64,000 nucleotides of DNA from Solea solea (GCF_958295425.1 NC_081149.1:20928972-20992971), one strand, 5' to 3'; positions 9,443 through 20,686 are shown, counted from the stretch's first letter. Numbers and translations: made by a program. Notes: generated by a model not told the origin, from the letters alone.

Positions 9443-10766
9443 CTGGTACAATTCTTTTTATAGAGAGACCTTTTATAGATTAGGCCTAACATCATAAACT
9501 GAATACAAAGGTCATATATTGCTTCATGTAGCTTTCCAATAAACAACATAAAAATGTAGCAGCATGGGGCCTTGTGATGTTGCTTTTTGCTGAGGTGTGT
9601 TTATATAGTTGCTAACCAACTATATCATATCAGATTGCCTATAGGGTTGTGTTGGTAAAAAAAAGGATATAAGACACTCTATAGTGTACATTCTAATAGC
9701 CTCTGTATGTTTTAACATAGTAATGGTAAAAAGCAGCCAAAATGCTGATAACTGTCCCACTGTCTATTAAGTTTTGCTAACATTTAATCTATATGATTTA
9801 TTTTTGTGTTTTACCAACAGGCGCAGATTGAAAGTGAAAGTATTTCTGTTGTAGCATCAGGCGAGACAACAAGGCAACACTAATGGGCTGTTAAAACATT
9901 ATATATTTTAAATATCTATCAACAAAGTCAAAGAGATAGAGAGAAAGAGAGAGAGCAATGTTTACAATCCTTTGTCTGCCCTTTGAAACCCTCCTCACTC
10001 TTATCAAATCTAATGTGATATGATGGGTGTTAAGAGCTGAGGTACACACAAACACACCTACATATGATTTCCCTGAAATCACATGTTCAACTCAACTAAT
10101 ACATTTCAAAACTAATTATTAAATATGGAAATTATTTTACAAATGCATTCACTTCACTGTATATGCAACAGTGGTCAGTGTATGCCTATATGAAGTCCTT
10201 GCGTCAAAGCTGACGAAAATGTAACTGACAAATGCATGTGGTCAGCAATCAAAGCAGAATGCCCATTGTCTGTTTACTGTGTAAACATCTTAGCATATCA
10301 GGTCTGCCATTATAAACTGAATACAAACATCATATATTGCTTCATGTAGCTTTACAATAAACAACATCAAAATGTATGGTGCTGCATGGGGCCTTGTGAT
10401 GCTAGATGTTGCTTTTTGCTGAGGTGTGTTTATATAGTTGGTGAAAATAACCAAATATATTATATCAGATTGTCAATAGGGTTGTGTTGGGAAAAAAGGA
10501 TATAAGACACTCTATAGTGTATATTTTAACTATGTTTATACTGTATGTTTTAACATAGTAATGGTAAAAAGCAGCCAAAATGCTCTGTGTTATAAAAGTT
10601 AATGTGCAAACTGTGTGTGTCTGAAATGAAAAGTTATACCCATCATTACACTGTGTTCATACACACATGCACATACATAACTGTCCCACTGTCTGTTTAA
10701 GTTTTGCCAACACTGAATATATAAACTATTAATTTCATGCACTTCATCACATTGACATTACTGTAC
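9443..10766. other. upstream region with internal repeat, no gene seen
   Basis: Contains two related blocks (about 9.48-9.79 kb and 10.31-10.74 kb). Both read through tgcttcatgtagctt, aataaacaac, gctgaggtgtgtttatatag and ggatataagacactctatag, so they are a local direct duplication. A short (GA)n tract lies near 9.93-9.96 kb. Essentially the same sequence recurs at 19.4-20.7 kb and in part at 38.9-40.5 kb. Confidence 0.6.
9830..9840 (+). promoter_or_regulatory. ISRE-like element GAAAGTGAAAG
   Basis: Exact match to the interferon-stimulated response element core GAAANNGAAA, upstream of the MEAETHD start exon of GVIN-1. It is preserved at 19748-19758 and 40488-40498 in the other units. GVIN family genes are known to be interferon-inducible, so position and type are plausible. 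Function is inferred. Confidence 0.45.
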
Positions 10767-10848
10767 CTCTATCTTTTTTACGTTTTTCTTCCTCTTCTTT
10801 CCTTCTTTTCCTTCCTTGGGCGCCGGATGGCTTCAGTCTTTTGGACAT
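10767..10848 (-). CDS. candidate first coding exon with hAT/ZMYM-type N-terminus (MSKRLKPSGAQGRKRRK...)
   Basis: ATG at 10848, 27 codons plus one base, then donor GTACAG. The peptide is basic, with KPSGAQxRK followed by an Arg/Lys/Glu run. It resembles the conserved N-terminus of hAT-transposase-derived ZMYM1/TTF-type zinc-finger proteins (recognised from memory, not by search). The phase-1 end fits the exon at 9442 and also any phase-1 exon of the AIG1 module. A GC box lies about 80 nt upstream. A near-identical copy is at 20687-20768. It could instead be a transposon fragment unrelated to GVIN. Confidence 0.45.
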
Positions 10849-10927
10849 AATTCCGATACAGTGTCATTAATCTTTTTCTTCGTCTCTGGGTCACGGTCGG
10901 GTCAGATTCAAGCAGCTGGGCTCTTGA

Positions 10928-10937
10928 CCCCGCCCCC
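10928..10937. promoter_or_regulatory. GC box upstream of the hAT-like first exon
   Basis: CCCCGCCCCC in a locally GC-rich stretch of otherwise AT-rich DNA, about 80 nt upstream of the ATG at 10848. It is repeated at 20848-20857 in unit B. It may mark a TATA-less promoter on -. Confidence 0.35.
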
Positions 10938-11290
10938 TCACAGAGCAACGGCTCGTTTCACCCAGAAAAAAGGCTTCTGCATTATTTAATAGTCTTTGCT
11001 ATGACTTTATGTGACAGTGATGTTTTTATTATGGCTGAGAAAAAAAAACAATTACAGCAGTAAAATCTCATAATCGGTTGAAATATTTTACCCCAATTTG
11101 TAAAATATTTTTTCTGCACATAAAGAAGCTTGAGACTGTCAACTTGCAGTCAGGAGTGAAATGTATTATTAATTGTTTCATTATTATTTCAATTACTGAC
11201 TGATATGTGAAAATCTTTTATCATATCTGGGTGGGTTTGTATAACTGTATAACCTCCGGATGTTTAAATCAATTTCTTGTACAAACTTAG

Positions 11291-11766
11291 ATTCCAAATC
11301 GACCTTGGCCGTGATAAAGATGACCTGGCACTGCACTTCAACCCTCGTTTCCATGACGACATTGACGGAGCTGTGCTTGTGTGCAACTCAAAGACTGCTG
11401 GTTGTTGGGGAGATGAGAAACGGGAAGTATACAACCCCCTAGAGAGAGGCACAGATGTCAAGGTGAGGGAATCTGGCTGCAGGCAGAGCAGTTGAACAAA
11501 GTTCGATTAAAAGTTTGGGTAAAGAGGTTTTAAGTCCTGTGTGCTTATCTTAGGAGATTTTAATATGATGTCAGTCTCAGTTTTTTCCTTCCAAAAATAA
11601 AACATCTTTTCTTCTATAGATTGTATTGAAACTGGAAGGAGACATGTTTGAGGTGGAACTTCCAGATGGATATGAAGTCAACTTCCCTAATCGTGTTGGC
11701 ATGGATGTCATCAACTTTGTCCGAGTCACCGGCGACTTCAAGCTGACGTCCTTCAAGATCTGCTAA
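11291..11766 (+). pseudogene. galectin 3' fragment (exons 3-4) in unit B
   Basis: Contains 11291-11462 (172 nt, FQIDLGRDKDD... with the HFNPR and WGDEKRE sugar-binding motifs) and 11620-11766 (IVLKLEGDMF... to the TAA stop). Borders are identical to those of the complete galectin gene at 51161-52206. Exons 1 and 2 are missing because the duplication starts within intron 2. The frame is fully open, with no disabling change. It is a truncated duplicate unless a new upstream exon supplies a start. The opposite-strand GC-rich promoter candidate lies only about 350 nt away. Confidence 0.8.
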
Positions 11767-13163
11767 GAGATACAGTTGCTCACACCTGTGTTTACTAGTT
11801 TGGTTTAAGGATGACAATTTAAGACTTGATCACGTATAGAAAATATCTTGCTAGTCAAGTGATGTAGTCCCACAATGGAAGTGTGTCTTTATTTAAAAAT
11901 GTCGTGTTGTGCCCAAGAATATTAAATGTTTAAATTCAAATAACGTTTATCTCTGAAGACTCAGTTGTATAAACTGTAAGCCTTTATTACACTACAAGAC
12001 AACACAACAAGAGAATTGTATGCCAAAAAAGAAGAATATATAAAATGAAATGTAAAATAATACCAATATAAAAAGAACATCTAATTATGATATAATTAGA
12101 AATCATTTTGAAACTTTTTTATCATTCAGTATTGGCAGGGGCTGTCCAAGTAACTTCAACTAATTTTTCATATTATTTAATCAGGGTTTCATTCTGAAGA
12201 ATCTTTGTAGATTAAAAAGTTGTTTAACCTTTGTTTGTCCTTCATGTTAATAATGATCTGCCATAAATAATTAATAATAATAAACCGAGGCCTGCAATAT
12301 GATTAATTATTATTTTTTATTAAATGTTTTTCTCGAATATAAAAACACAATGAGCTGACAAATGTCCATCTAGTATTAACCAGGAGGTCAGATGATACCA
12401 GACTTTAAAAAGTAATCTATCATGTAATGAATGCTTCCCTCAAGGTTCCTGGTCTGTACTAAAATCAAATAAATCAAGACAGACATTACATATTTAAGCT
12501 TGTTATAATCTCTAAAGAGTGTCAATTACCAGGACTGCACAAACACAACTCTTTCTTCATATCTTGACATTAAAATCAGGAAGAAATATTGATTACATGG
12601 CTCCAGCTTCCCCCTCGACCCTCATATGGAGGATAAAGTGGTAGAAAATGGAGAGATGGATGACAAAGCATATATTAAACAATAACATGACAAGAACCAT
12701 AGGTTACTTTTCATTTACATCATAAATTGCAAATCAAACCACAATAAAAGAAAAATAACTAATTCTTTCATTTGAATCGAGTAAGAAATGTTAATCAACA
12801 TCTATTTTCTCACTTCAAAAATGATTTATCGTGTCAAGGTACATATATCTGTATAACAAAAATAAAAAAACAACAACCTTACAACCACAAAAAAAAGGTA
12901 AAATTATACAAGAAAAAAGCTGAAATATGAAAATGAAAGTTTTTTCTGTCCATGGCATAAATCAATTAATATATCTTTATATAGCAATAACCTTTTTTTC
13001 CCTTTAAGTTTTGAGTTAAGAAGATCTTTACATTATCATGAAACATTTCTATCCCCATAGTCACCCGTGACTTATTTAATTTGCGTTTATTCATTGAGGC
13101 CATTTTTTTTTGAGTTTGTGTCATGAAAATGATTAAAAAACAAAACAGTATGATGAGCAGAGC
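11767..13163. other. intergenic, 3' flanks of galectin fragment and GVIN-2
   Basis: AT-rich, with no gene seen. At about 12.60-12.66 kb there is a short tract, ctcatatggaggataaagtg then gtagaaaatgg, resembling the 3' tail of a common fish LINE. A related tract occurs near 47.60 kb. The whole stretch recurs at 21.69-23.08 kb. Confidence 0.5.
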
Positions 13164-16100
13164 TCATTTGTTTGTGGCCTCTCGCACACTGAACAGTTCA
13201 TCCAGACTTTTAATAGCTTCTTCTTTTGAGATTTTTGTCCAGTTTTCAGGAATTTTTCCCCGGTCCTGAAATTTTAATTCGTAGTGTTCTTCTAGTTGAT
13301 TTTGATATTGACATGTAAACCATTTCCAGTATGGCAGTTCAGAGTCATCAGGGGTAATGTTCCAATGTTCATACTTTGGGCCACCAGTTCGGTACTGTTT
13401 ATAGGGAATTAACCTTTCTGAAGAATCAGGGTGAAAGCGTCTATCGCTTGCAACTTTTGTTGTGCAGAAATCAACTGACATTTCCACTGTGTTTCTGTAA
13501 TGAAAACCCTTTACTGCACTGGATCGATGAAAAGGTACACTGTGATCATTAGGGCTGTGATCTTTCAGGGTGTTGGTGCAAACAGCTGCACAGAAAGGAC
13601 ACGTTACCCAGCAACAATTGCACAACTGATCAATGAGGATTTTCTCAGGCTTCAGTCTGGATTCCTTCATTTCATTCAGTGGGAGTTTGTTTGTTTCTTC
13701 AATGATGGATTCAAATCCTGTCTCTATTTCATCCTTTAGAAAGTCGAAGTTGGTAATGTCACTGAAATTTTCAGAAGAAATATCACCAATGGTCAGTTCA
13801 TCTTTTAGCAAACTGGAAAATTCCTTCAGCCACAGGTCTGTGCTTCCTCTCTGGGTTTTGACATTTTCCGATGCAGTAAATAAAGCTTGATTTACCACTC
13901 TTTTGATGTCTTCAGCATTTTTTTTCCATATATTCATTGTTCTGTCTTCATGATCTGTGAAGATATATTCCTTCACTTGCTCTTCAATATAAGACTCTAC
14001 ATGTTTTCTTGGCTGCTGAATGTAATTAATGTAGTCTTTAAATGAGCCTTTCTCTGCCAGTGACTTCAACACATGTTTCTCCAAGACTAACCGGTTCCCA
14101 TTGAATGCTGGGAAATTACATTTCATCTCTCCAGCAAGATCAATGGCAGTCTTAGTAAAGACTGCCTGAGCAGTAGCAGACCGGAGTTTTTCACAGATCA
14201 CTTTTCCAAACACAACAGCAGAGGAGTGTCCTTTGCAGAAGCTTTTAAAAATATCATAATACTGTGTTTTCTTGCCCTCAAGGTAAGCAATGGCATCATT
14301 GTTGATCTTGAATTTCTTGTGAGACTCTGAAAGCCAAATTGTTGCTCTGTCAAATACATACAGTAAGAGATCAACTGTAAACTCCTTCTTTGCAGTGCAT
14401 TCCAGCTCTGCTTCAAGTTCTTTTACTTCTTTTATAACACTGTTGGCCACTTCTTGTAAGTAAGTTGATTGGAAACCTCTTGTGATTACCGGTTTAGTCT
14501 TAATATTATCAATGGACTGTTGTTCAACTCTGGCAATGAAGGATCTGATGCGATCGTGGTCATGATAGATTAGCTTCTTTATCTTTCCTAACCATTTCTT
14601 TGGAGTGATGTAATCAGAATAATTCCCACCCACTGGTAATTTTTTATGTTTGCCACAGCGTTTGGAGTCACGTATGAGAGACCATTCAATACCAAGGTCA
14701 GTCAAGACCTTGTTCTGTTCTTTTTCAAAGTCGATGTCTTCAATAGGTTTTGTATCTGCAGTTAGTTCGTCCACCCAGACTTCCCAAACATGGTCAAACT
14801 GCATTTTTAATTCCTTTTCTTCTTGTCCCTTGTCTTTTAACTGATGAGCGAGCTCTTTGCTCTTCTGCAGAAGCTTGTTCTCAAACACTGTCTTCTCATC
14901 ATTTAGCTTTTTACATGCATTCTTCTGTTGGATTTCATCCAATTTTCTTTTTGTTTCCTTTACCAGTTCCTCATGAAAATCATTGATTTTGCTTTCAAAT
15001 CGTCCTCGCCACTGAACCAATATTTCTTTGTCTTTGTCATGATCAAAATACTTTTGAATTTCTTCTTTGGTTTCTTCATAGGTTTTGCTCATTTTTTCAT
15101 AAAGATGATTGAGCTCAACTTTGTCAGTATTTCCATTTTCAATGCAGTTATACTGCTGGTTTTCAATGGTCAACATGTTGCTCCTCAGGATCCAGGTCCA
15201 TTTCCCAAACTGGACCTCAAGGTTTCTGTACACAATTTCAAATGTGTTTTTGAAATTGAAAACAAAGTTTTCTTGCAGAAGGGCATTCCAAAGATCCTGG
15301 ATTTTGATTTTAAACTGTGACAGAGTAATCCCAGCAGAAGCTGAAGCTTTAGAGAGGATCATGCTCTTTAGCTCCTGGACACTCTCACAATAATCTGGAT
15401 TTGGTGGAGCCATCGGTGGACTTCCCTCCCATAGTTGGGCAAGGTATTTCACATCCTTTTCAACATCAAATGCAATGACATCACTGAAATATTCCACCTC
15501 ACACACCTCCTCTTTGGCAGCAAGTTGAGCCATCTGGTCCAGTTTGTCTTGCAGACGTCTCTTTCCATCCATGGTTTTCTCTACAGCTGTAATATCTGTA
15601 ATATTCTGGTGAACAAACATGCAACTTGGAGAAAGATTAATTTTCTTCATCCTCATGAAGGCCTGTACAACAATCTGCAGAAAACTTAGCATCTCAGCTG
15701 GATTCTCGCCAAAGATGTTGATCAATGTCAGGTTTCCCAGACCAACAACAAATGTTGCCAGTTCATTGTCATGGTGAAGAGTGACATTGCCTAACTCAAG
15801 AGCACGTAGTCCTTCCGTGTCTACCACAAGAATGTAGTCAAACGTGAATTTCTCCTTGACCTCCTCAGACACTTTGACCAGCTGCATGAAGGCTCCCTTG
15901 GTGCACCTGCCAGCACTCACTGCAAACTCTAACCCAAACATGGCATTCAGCAATGTTGATTTTCCGCTGCTTTGTATTCCCAAAACGGAAAGAACAAAAA
16001 CTCTCTTATCACCTAGTTTTTTGATGACCTCATCTAAAAGACTAGAGATCCATGTCAGCGGGACATTACCTGCATCACCATCCATAAGCTCCATTGGGTG

Positions 16101-17879
16101 TCCTGATATCATCAGCTCTGCAGCAAGCTTGGGGTATTTAAACCAGTCTGCATCTCTGCATTCTTGTTTCTTCTGAGATTTATGGGCTTCATAGATCTGC
16201 CCCATTTCTCTAAAGATGTGCTCCAAACCAAAAGATGCTGACTGGAGTTTTGTTGATATTTGTTCAAGCTCAGTTTGTTTGCTTTTGAAAAGGTCAGATT
16301 TGTCGTGTTTCTTTTTCAGAGCCAAGACCTCTGACCATGTTTTATCATAGTTTTGCAGAATTACAGACAGATCATCAGTAACATGGTCATCAAGGAAGAT
16401 CTGAGTCCATTTCAGGAAATACTGTCTCTCAGTTGATGACCGAGACAAAAGATTATCAGTAAACAGCTTTATCAGCTCACTACAGGAATGTTTGCACTGA
16501 TCTTGTCGTATTTTTATCAGTTCATTTTCCTTTTTAGATTTCTCAAACTCAATCTGTCCTGTCAGGTTGTACAGCTCTTTTTTTATTCTGCTCCACTCAT
16601 GCCACAATTGGCCTTGACAAGGGAGGAATTTGCTTTTGATTTCTGTGACATCCTGTATCTTCTTAAGCAAATTCATCATTTCCAATGCAGCAGTTTTCCC
16701 TTTTCGGCAGACTGGGTCATCTTCATCCACTCTGATTCTAGGGTCCTCCGCCATACTTTCAAGGTGGAAGGATGTATGTGACTCATACAAAATGTGTCCA
16801 ATGATTGTTTTCAGTTCTTCAGTAATATCTGAATGACTTCTGTCTTTTAGACTTATTTTGTATCTGCCCTGTTTCTTCTGATGTTTACCACCGTCAGTAT
16901 CAGTAGTGAGAATAATGAGAGGCTTTAAACGTTTCCAGAGAGCCTCGATTACTCCCCAACTTTTGTGACCCTTTTCCAGAGTTGGTACAAGCACAACATT
17001 AACTGACGATTTTTCAATAAGTATGTCACGCTGTTTCTCAAACAACAGAGCATCACCATGGAGATTACAGAAGGCAACACAGTCATTGAAGGCATCATTA
17101 CATTTTCCAGCTGGGCAGTACCAGGCAATCTCTGCCATGCCATCCACCAAGTGGCGAGTTTTGTTGCTTCCTTGAAGGTGTCTGTGGAAGAAAGTGCTGT
17201 GACGGTCGTTGATCAACGTGTTTATCAGCTGAGATTTTGACACTGATAGTGAATCCAGTCGCAAAAATGACACCATGGGTGTCTTGGCTTTGCAGATGGG
17301 CATGCTCTTCAGTATTTTGCTGTCAGTTTGGATATCAGTTGTCTTCCAGCTTTTTGTTATTTTTCTGAATGTCCAAAGAGGACACTCAATATCCATCGTG
17401 ACTGGGTCAGGAACAAGCAAAGGTAAAGCATACTGACATTGTGAGAGCTTTGATACAATGTTCTGCTTGAGGAAGCTGTCTGAACAGTGAAATACTGCCA
17501 TTTGAATGTCCATTGGATGCATACAAGTCTCTTTTGTTTGTTCAGTGTCTTCACTTGTGCTCATAAAATCTTCTATGTCATCTGTGTCCTCTACTTCAGC
17601 ACTATCACACGCTTGAATATGTTTTGAATCGCTCACCTCGAGAATCTCTTGTTTAACAGGAATATATCTGGCTCTGTAGTCTAACATGAGAAGCTTGTGA
17701 AGAAAGGTTTTTGTTAATTCTTTCTCTGAAGTCACATTTTTGAGAAACTCTTCTGAAGTCAACTTCTGTTGATGTTTGTCTTGAAGATCAAGTCTGAGCA
17801 GTGTTTCAGTTACTCTTTGGTGTGAATTTTCCTTGTCGATCTCTTCAGAAATCTTCACAGAATTTGGCATTTTTCCAAC
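13164..17879 (-). CDS. GVIN-2: interferon-induced very large GTPase-like, giant exon
   Basis: 1568 codons from ATG 17870, plus VGK codons back to the acceptor at 17880-17881. Domain order matches GVIN-1: P-loop GIQSSGKSTLLNAMFG, DTEG, long charged helices, then the C-terminal Cys/His cluster. It ends ...FSVREATNK, the longer terminus shared with GVIN-3. A short in-frame deletion removes the IGPAMKKYH region near residue 43. No frameshift or internal stop was found. Differences from GVIN-1 are sparse except in two patches, near genomic 14.52-14.68 kb and 13.36-13.46 kb. It is probably functional, but its upstream exons lack the AIG1-like domain. Confidence 0.93.
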   Translation of the reverse strand, partial: VGKMPNSVKISEEIDKENSHQRVTETLLRLDLQDKHQQKLTSEEFLKNVTSEKELTKTFLHKLLMLDYRARYIPVKQEILEVSDSKHIQACDSAEVEDTDDIEDFMSTSEDTEQTKETCMHPMDIQMAVFHCSDSFLKQNIVSKLSQCQYALPLLVPDPVTMDIECPLWTFRKITKSWKTTDIQTDSKILKSMPICKAKTPMVSFLRLDSLSVSKSQLINTLINDRHSTFFHRHLQGSNKTRHLVDGMAEIAWYCPAGKCNDAFNDCVAFCNLHGDALLFEKQRDILIEKSSVNVVLVPTLEKGHKSWGVIEALWKRLKPLIILTTDTDGGKHQKKQGRYKISLKDRSHSDITEELKTIIGHILYESHTSFHLESMAEDPRIRVDEDDPVCRKGKTAALEMMNLLKKIQDVTEIKSKFLPCQGQLWHEWSRIKKELYNLTGQIEFEKSKKENELIKIRQDQCKHSCSELIKLFTDNLLSRSSTERQYFLKWTQIFLDDHVTDDLSVILQNYDKTWSEVLALKKKHDKSDLFKSKQTELEQISTKLQSASFGLEHIFREMGQIYEAHKSQKKQECRDADWFKYPKLAAELMISGHPMELMDGDAGNVPLTWISSLLDEVIKKLGDKRVFVLSVLGIQSSGKSTLLNAMFGLEFAVSAGRCTKGAFMQLVKVSEEVKEKFTFDYILVVDTEGLRALELGNVTLHHDNELATFVVGLGNLTLINIFGENPAEMLSFLQIVVQAFMRMKKINLSPSCMFVHQNITDITAVEKTMDGKRRLQDKLDQMAQLAAKEEVCEVEYFSDVIAFDVEKDVKYLAQLWEGSPPMAPPNPDYCESVQELKSMILSKASASAGITLSQFKIKIQDLWNALLQENFVFNFKNTFEIVYRNLEVQFGKWTWILRSNMLTIENQQYNCIENGNTDKVELNHLYEKMSKTYEETKEEIQKYFDHDKDKEILVQWRGRFESKINDFHEELVKETKRKLDEIQQKNACKKLNDEKTVFENKLLQKSKELAHQLKDKGQEEKELKMQFDHVWEVWVDELTADTKPIEDIDFEKEQNKVLTDLGIEWSLIRDSKRCGKHKKLPVGGNYSDYITPKKWLGKIKKLIYHDHDRIRSFIARVEQQSIDNIKTKPVITRGFQSTYLQEVANSVIKEVKELEAELECTAKKEFTVDLLLYVFDRATIWLSESHKKFKINNDAIAYLEGKKTQYYDIFKSFCKGHSSAVVFGKVICEKLRSATAQAVFTKTAIDLAGEMKCNFPAFNGNRLVLEKHVLKSLAEKGSFKDYINYIQQPRKHVESYIEEQVKEYIFTDHEDRTMNIWKKNAEDIKRVVNQALFTASENVKTQRGSTDLWLKEFSSLLKDELTIGDISSENFSDITNFDFLKDEIETGFESIIEETNKLPLNEMKESRLKPEKILIDQLCNCCWVTCPFCAAVCTNTLKDHSPNDHSVPFHRSSAVKGFHYRNTVEMSVDFCTTKVASDRRFHPDSSERLIPYKQYRTGGPKYEHWNITPDDSELPYWKWFTCQYQNQLEEHYELKFQDRGKIPENWTKISKEEAIKSLDELFSVREATNK

Positions 17880-18266
17880 CTAAAAATTCAATATTGTGGT
17901 CAAACTTTACAATTATATGTAAGTTTATAATTACTTGTTGATTAATTACTTGCTAATTAACTGTGGCTGAATAACTCAGCTTTAGTTAGAGGAGATAATG
18001 ATAAGTAATTAGTGTGTGTTTGCACCAGAATCTAACATTTTATGTTTTACTACTCTACAACTGAAGTAAAGCATGAACAAAGACAGTAATTGTTTTAACT
18101 ATTCACACATTTTTACACAATAATCTGCATCACCTCATGATTCATCAATAGTATCTCAAACTGTTGTTCTCTTTCTGATCATTTGTAAACTGCATCCAAA
18201 AGCATGAAAAACATTAAAATGACATATAAAATGAAAACTCAAAGGCTCTTAGCTTTAGTTTCTTAC
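17880..18266. other. intron upstream of the GVIN-2 giant exon, MITE-free site
   Basis: Holds the site equivalent to the MITE insertion at GVIN-1, here uninterrupted (gtgtgtttgcaccagaatc, near 18.01-18.03 kb). Nothing else was seen. Confidence 0.6.
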
Positions 18267-18663
18267 CTTGTCCTTGTCTTCATGTGTAACCTCATCTGCA
18301 GCACCTACAGTGAAATTATAGTTTTCATTAGAGGAGCTGGAGCACACAGAAGCAGAAATATTTTTAAGTGTAAACAATTTTACAGTTAAAAAACATTTTA
18401 TTCAGGTGTTTTTAAGTTGAATTCAAAGATTTAAGTTTGAAGAACATGTCTTTTCATGTCTTTATGTAAAAAATAAATTGCACAGGGTTAGCATTAAAAA
18501 TATTTCCAAACCATATCAGTTTATGAATGTTTGAATTGCAGTTGTAAGAATTACCTTCGTCATCTGTCAAAGAAGTTTCAGATTTGATTTCAGTTTTTCC
18601 TCTTCCTCCTCCAACTCCTCCTCCTCCTCGTCTTGCTGTGATGTCGTGAGTCTCCGCCTCCAT
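18267..18663 (-). CDS. upstream exons of GVIN-2 lacking the AIG1 module
   Basis: Two exons: 18663-18555 (ATG start, MEAETHDITARRGGGG..., phase-1 end) and 18295-18267 (DEVTHEDKDK; 1 to 0). They join the giant exon at 17879 in phase 0, for a predicted 1617 residues. Sequence from the intron after DEVTH passes directly, at about 18.45 kb, into sequence that in GVIN-1 lies 5' of the EDELEETAATAK exon. The whole AIG1-containing exon block has therefore been deleted, or was never gained. The frame is kept because that block begins and ends in phase 1. Confidence 0.65.
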
Positions 18664-20686
18664 CTCAGTGAATCTTCATCTGAACAATCATATCGCAAAG
18701 CCACTCAGACAAATACATAAAATATGTGCAACAGATGTAACTATTTAAAGTGCTTTAGATTCATTATCTATGATCTAATGGTGCAACCCCTGATAGTCTA
18801 CAGCACTTCTCTGTCTTGGATTTCTTCATTCTTTTGATGATCTTGTCTTATTCTTCTCTGTAACAGGTTCTTCTATGATTTGTATCGATTATCTCGTTTG
18901 TCAAAGAGAAATTCAGTTTGATGCCATTTCAGTCAGACTAACAATGTTTGCCTGTTAGTTTTCTAAATGTCCTTAATGTACTGAGCCTGATCGTATTCAC
19001 CGAAGACTAATCAGTGACTGGTTTTGTTGTGGTAGAGCCATTTGTTTGAGTTTTTCAAACCTTAAAACCACAGAGAATAACCAAACCTACAAAGTTTCAC
19101 ATCATTGACAGTTCAGAAGGAACTCTTTAAAAGCAGTTCAAAACCAGTTTCCGCTTTTACTATTGTGGCTGGTAGGTATATAACATATTTCAAATTACAA
19201 TCATGAGTCAGGAGAGAGGCAGGCTCAGCTAGAAATCAGACAAGACCTCAATATGAAATGTTTAAAAAGATATTTGCACAAAAACTATAGAATAGTTGTA
19301 CAAACTCACCTTTGTTTTTTGTTCCTGAACTCTCACAGGTCTGGCTGATTTATCACAAACCCTTCCTGGTACAATTCTTTTTATAGAGAGACCTTTTATA
19401 GATTAGGCCTCATAAACTGAATACAAAGGTCATATATTGCTTCATGTAGCTTTACAATAAACAACATAAAAATGTAGCAGCATGGGGCCTTGTGATGTTG
19501 CTTTTTGCTGAGGTGTGTTTATATAGTTGCTAACCAACTATATAATATCAGATTGCCTATAGGGTTGTGTTGGTAAAAAAAAGGATATAAGACACTCTAT
19601 AGTGTACATTCTAATAGCCTCTGTATGTTTTAACATCGTAATGGTAAAAAGCAGCCAAAATGCTGATAACTGTCCCACTGTCTATTGAGTTTTGCTAACA
19701 TTTAATCTATATGATTTATTTTTGTGTTTTACCAACAGGCGGAGATTGAAAGTGAAAGTATTTCCGTTGTAGCATCAGGCGAGACAACAAGGCAACACTA
19801 ATGGGCTGTTAAAACATTATATATTTTAAATATCTATCAACAAAGTCAAAGAGATAGAGAGAAAGAGAGAGAGCAATGTTTACAATCCTTTGTCTGCCCT
19901 TTGAAACCCTCCTCACTCTTATCAAATCTAATGTGATATGATGGGTGTTAAGAGCTGAGGTACACACAAACACACCTACATATGATTTCCCTGAAATCAC
20001 ATGTTCAACTCAACTAATACATTTCAAAACTAATTATTAAATATGGAAATTATTTTACAAATGCATTCACTTCACTGTATATGCAACAGTGGTCAGTGTA
20101 TGCCTATATGAAGTCCTTGCGTCAAAGCTGACGAAAATGTAACTGACAAATGCATGTGGTCAGCAATCAAAGCAGAATGCCCATTGTCTGTTTACTGTGT
20201 AAACATCTTAGCATATCAGGTCTGCCATTATAAACTGAATACAAACGTCATATATTGCTTCATGTAGCTTTACAATAAACAACATCAAAATGTATGGTGC
20301 TGCATGGGGCCTTGTGATGCTAGATGTTGCTTTTTGCTGAGGTGTGTTTATATAGTTGGTGAAAATAACCAAATATATTATATCAGATTGTCAATAGGGT
20401 TGTGTTGGGAAAAAAAGGATATAAGACACTCTATAGTGTATATTTTAACTATGTTTATACTGTATGTTTTAACATAGTAATGGTAAAAAGCAGCCAAAAT
20501 GCTCTGTGTTATAAAAGTTAATGTGCAAACTGTGTGTGTCTGAAATGAAAAGTTATACCCATCATTACACTGTGTTCATACACACATGCACATACATAAC
20601 TGTCCCACTGTCTGTTTAAGTTTTGCCAACACTGAATATATAAACTATTAATTTCATGCACTTCATCACATTGATAATTACTGTAC
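18664..20686. other. upstream region of GVIN-2 with candidate exon and repeats
   Basis: Near-identical to 8.76-10.77 kb. Contains the optional 56-nt exon at 19310-19365 (- strand, same borders and phases as 9387-9442), two direct repeat blocks, and a short (GA)n tract near 19.85 kb. No other coding signal was seen. Confidence 0.5.
19748..19758 (+). promoter_or_regulatory. ISRE-like element, unit B
   Basis: GAAAGTGAAAG at the position equivalent to 9830-9840, upstream of the GVIN-2 start exon. Confidence 0.45.

Noticed and set aside
9891..10082. 63-codon frame on - (MISGKSYVG...), repeated in unit B
   Set aside because: It overlaps the degenerate palindrome and a GA tract; duplicated only because the unit is duplicated, with no coding features.
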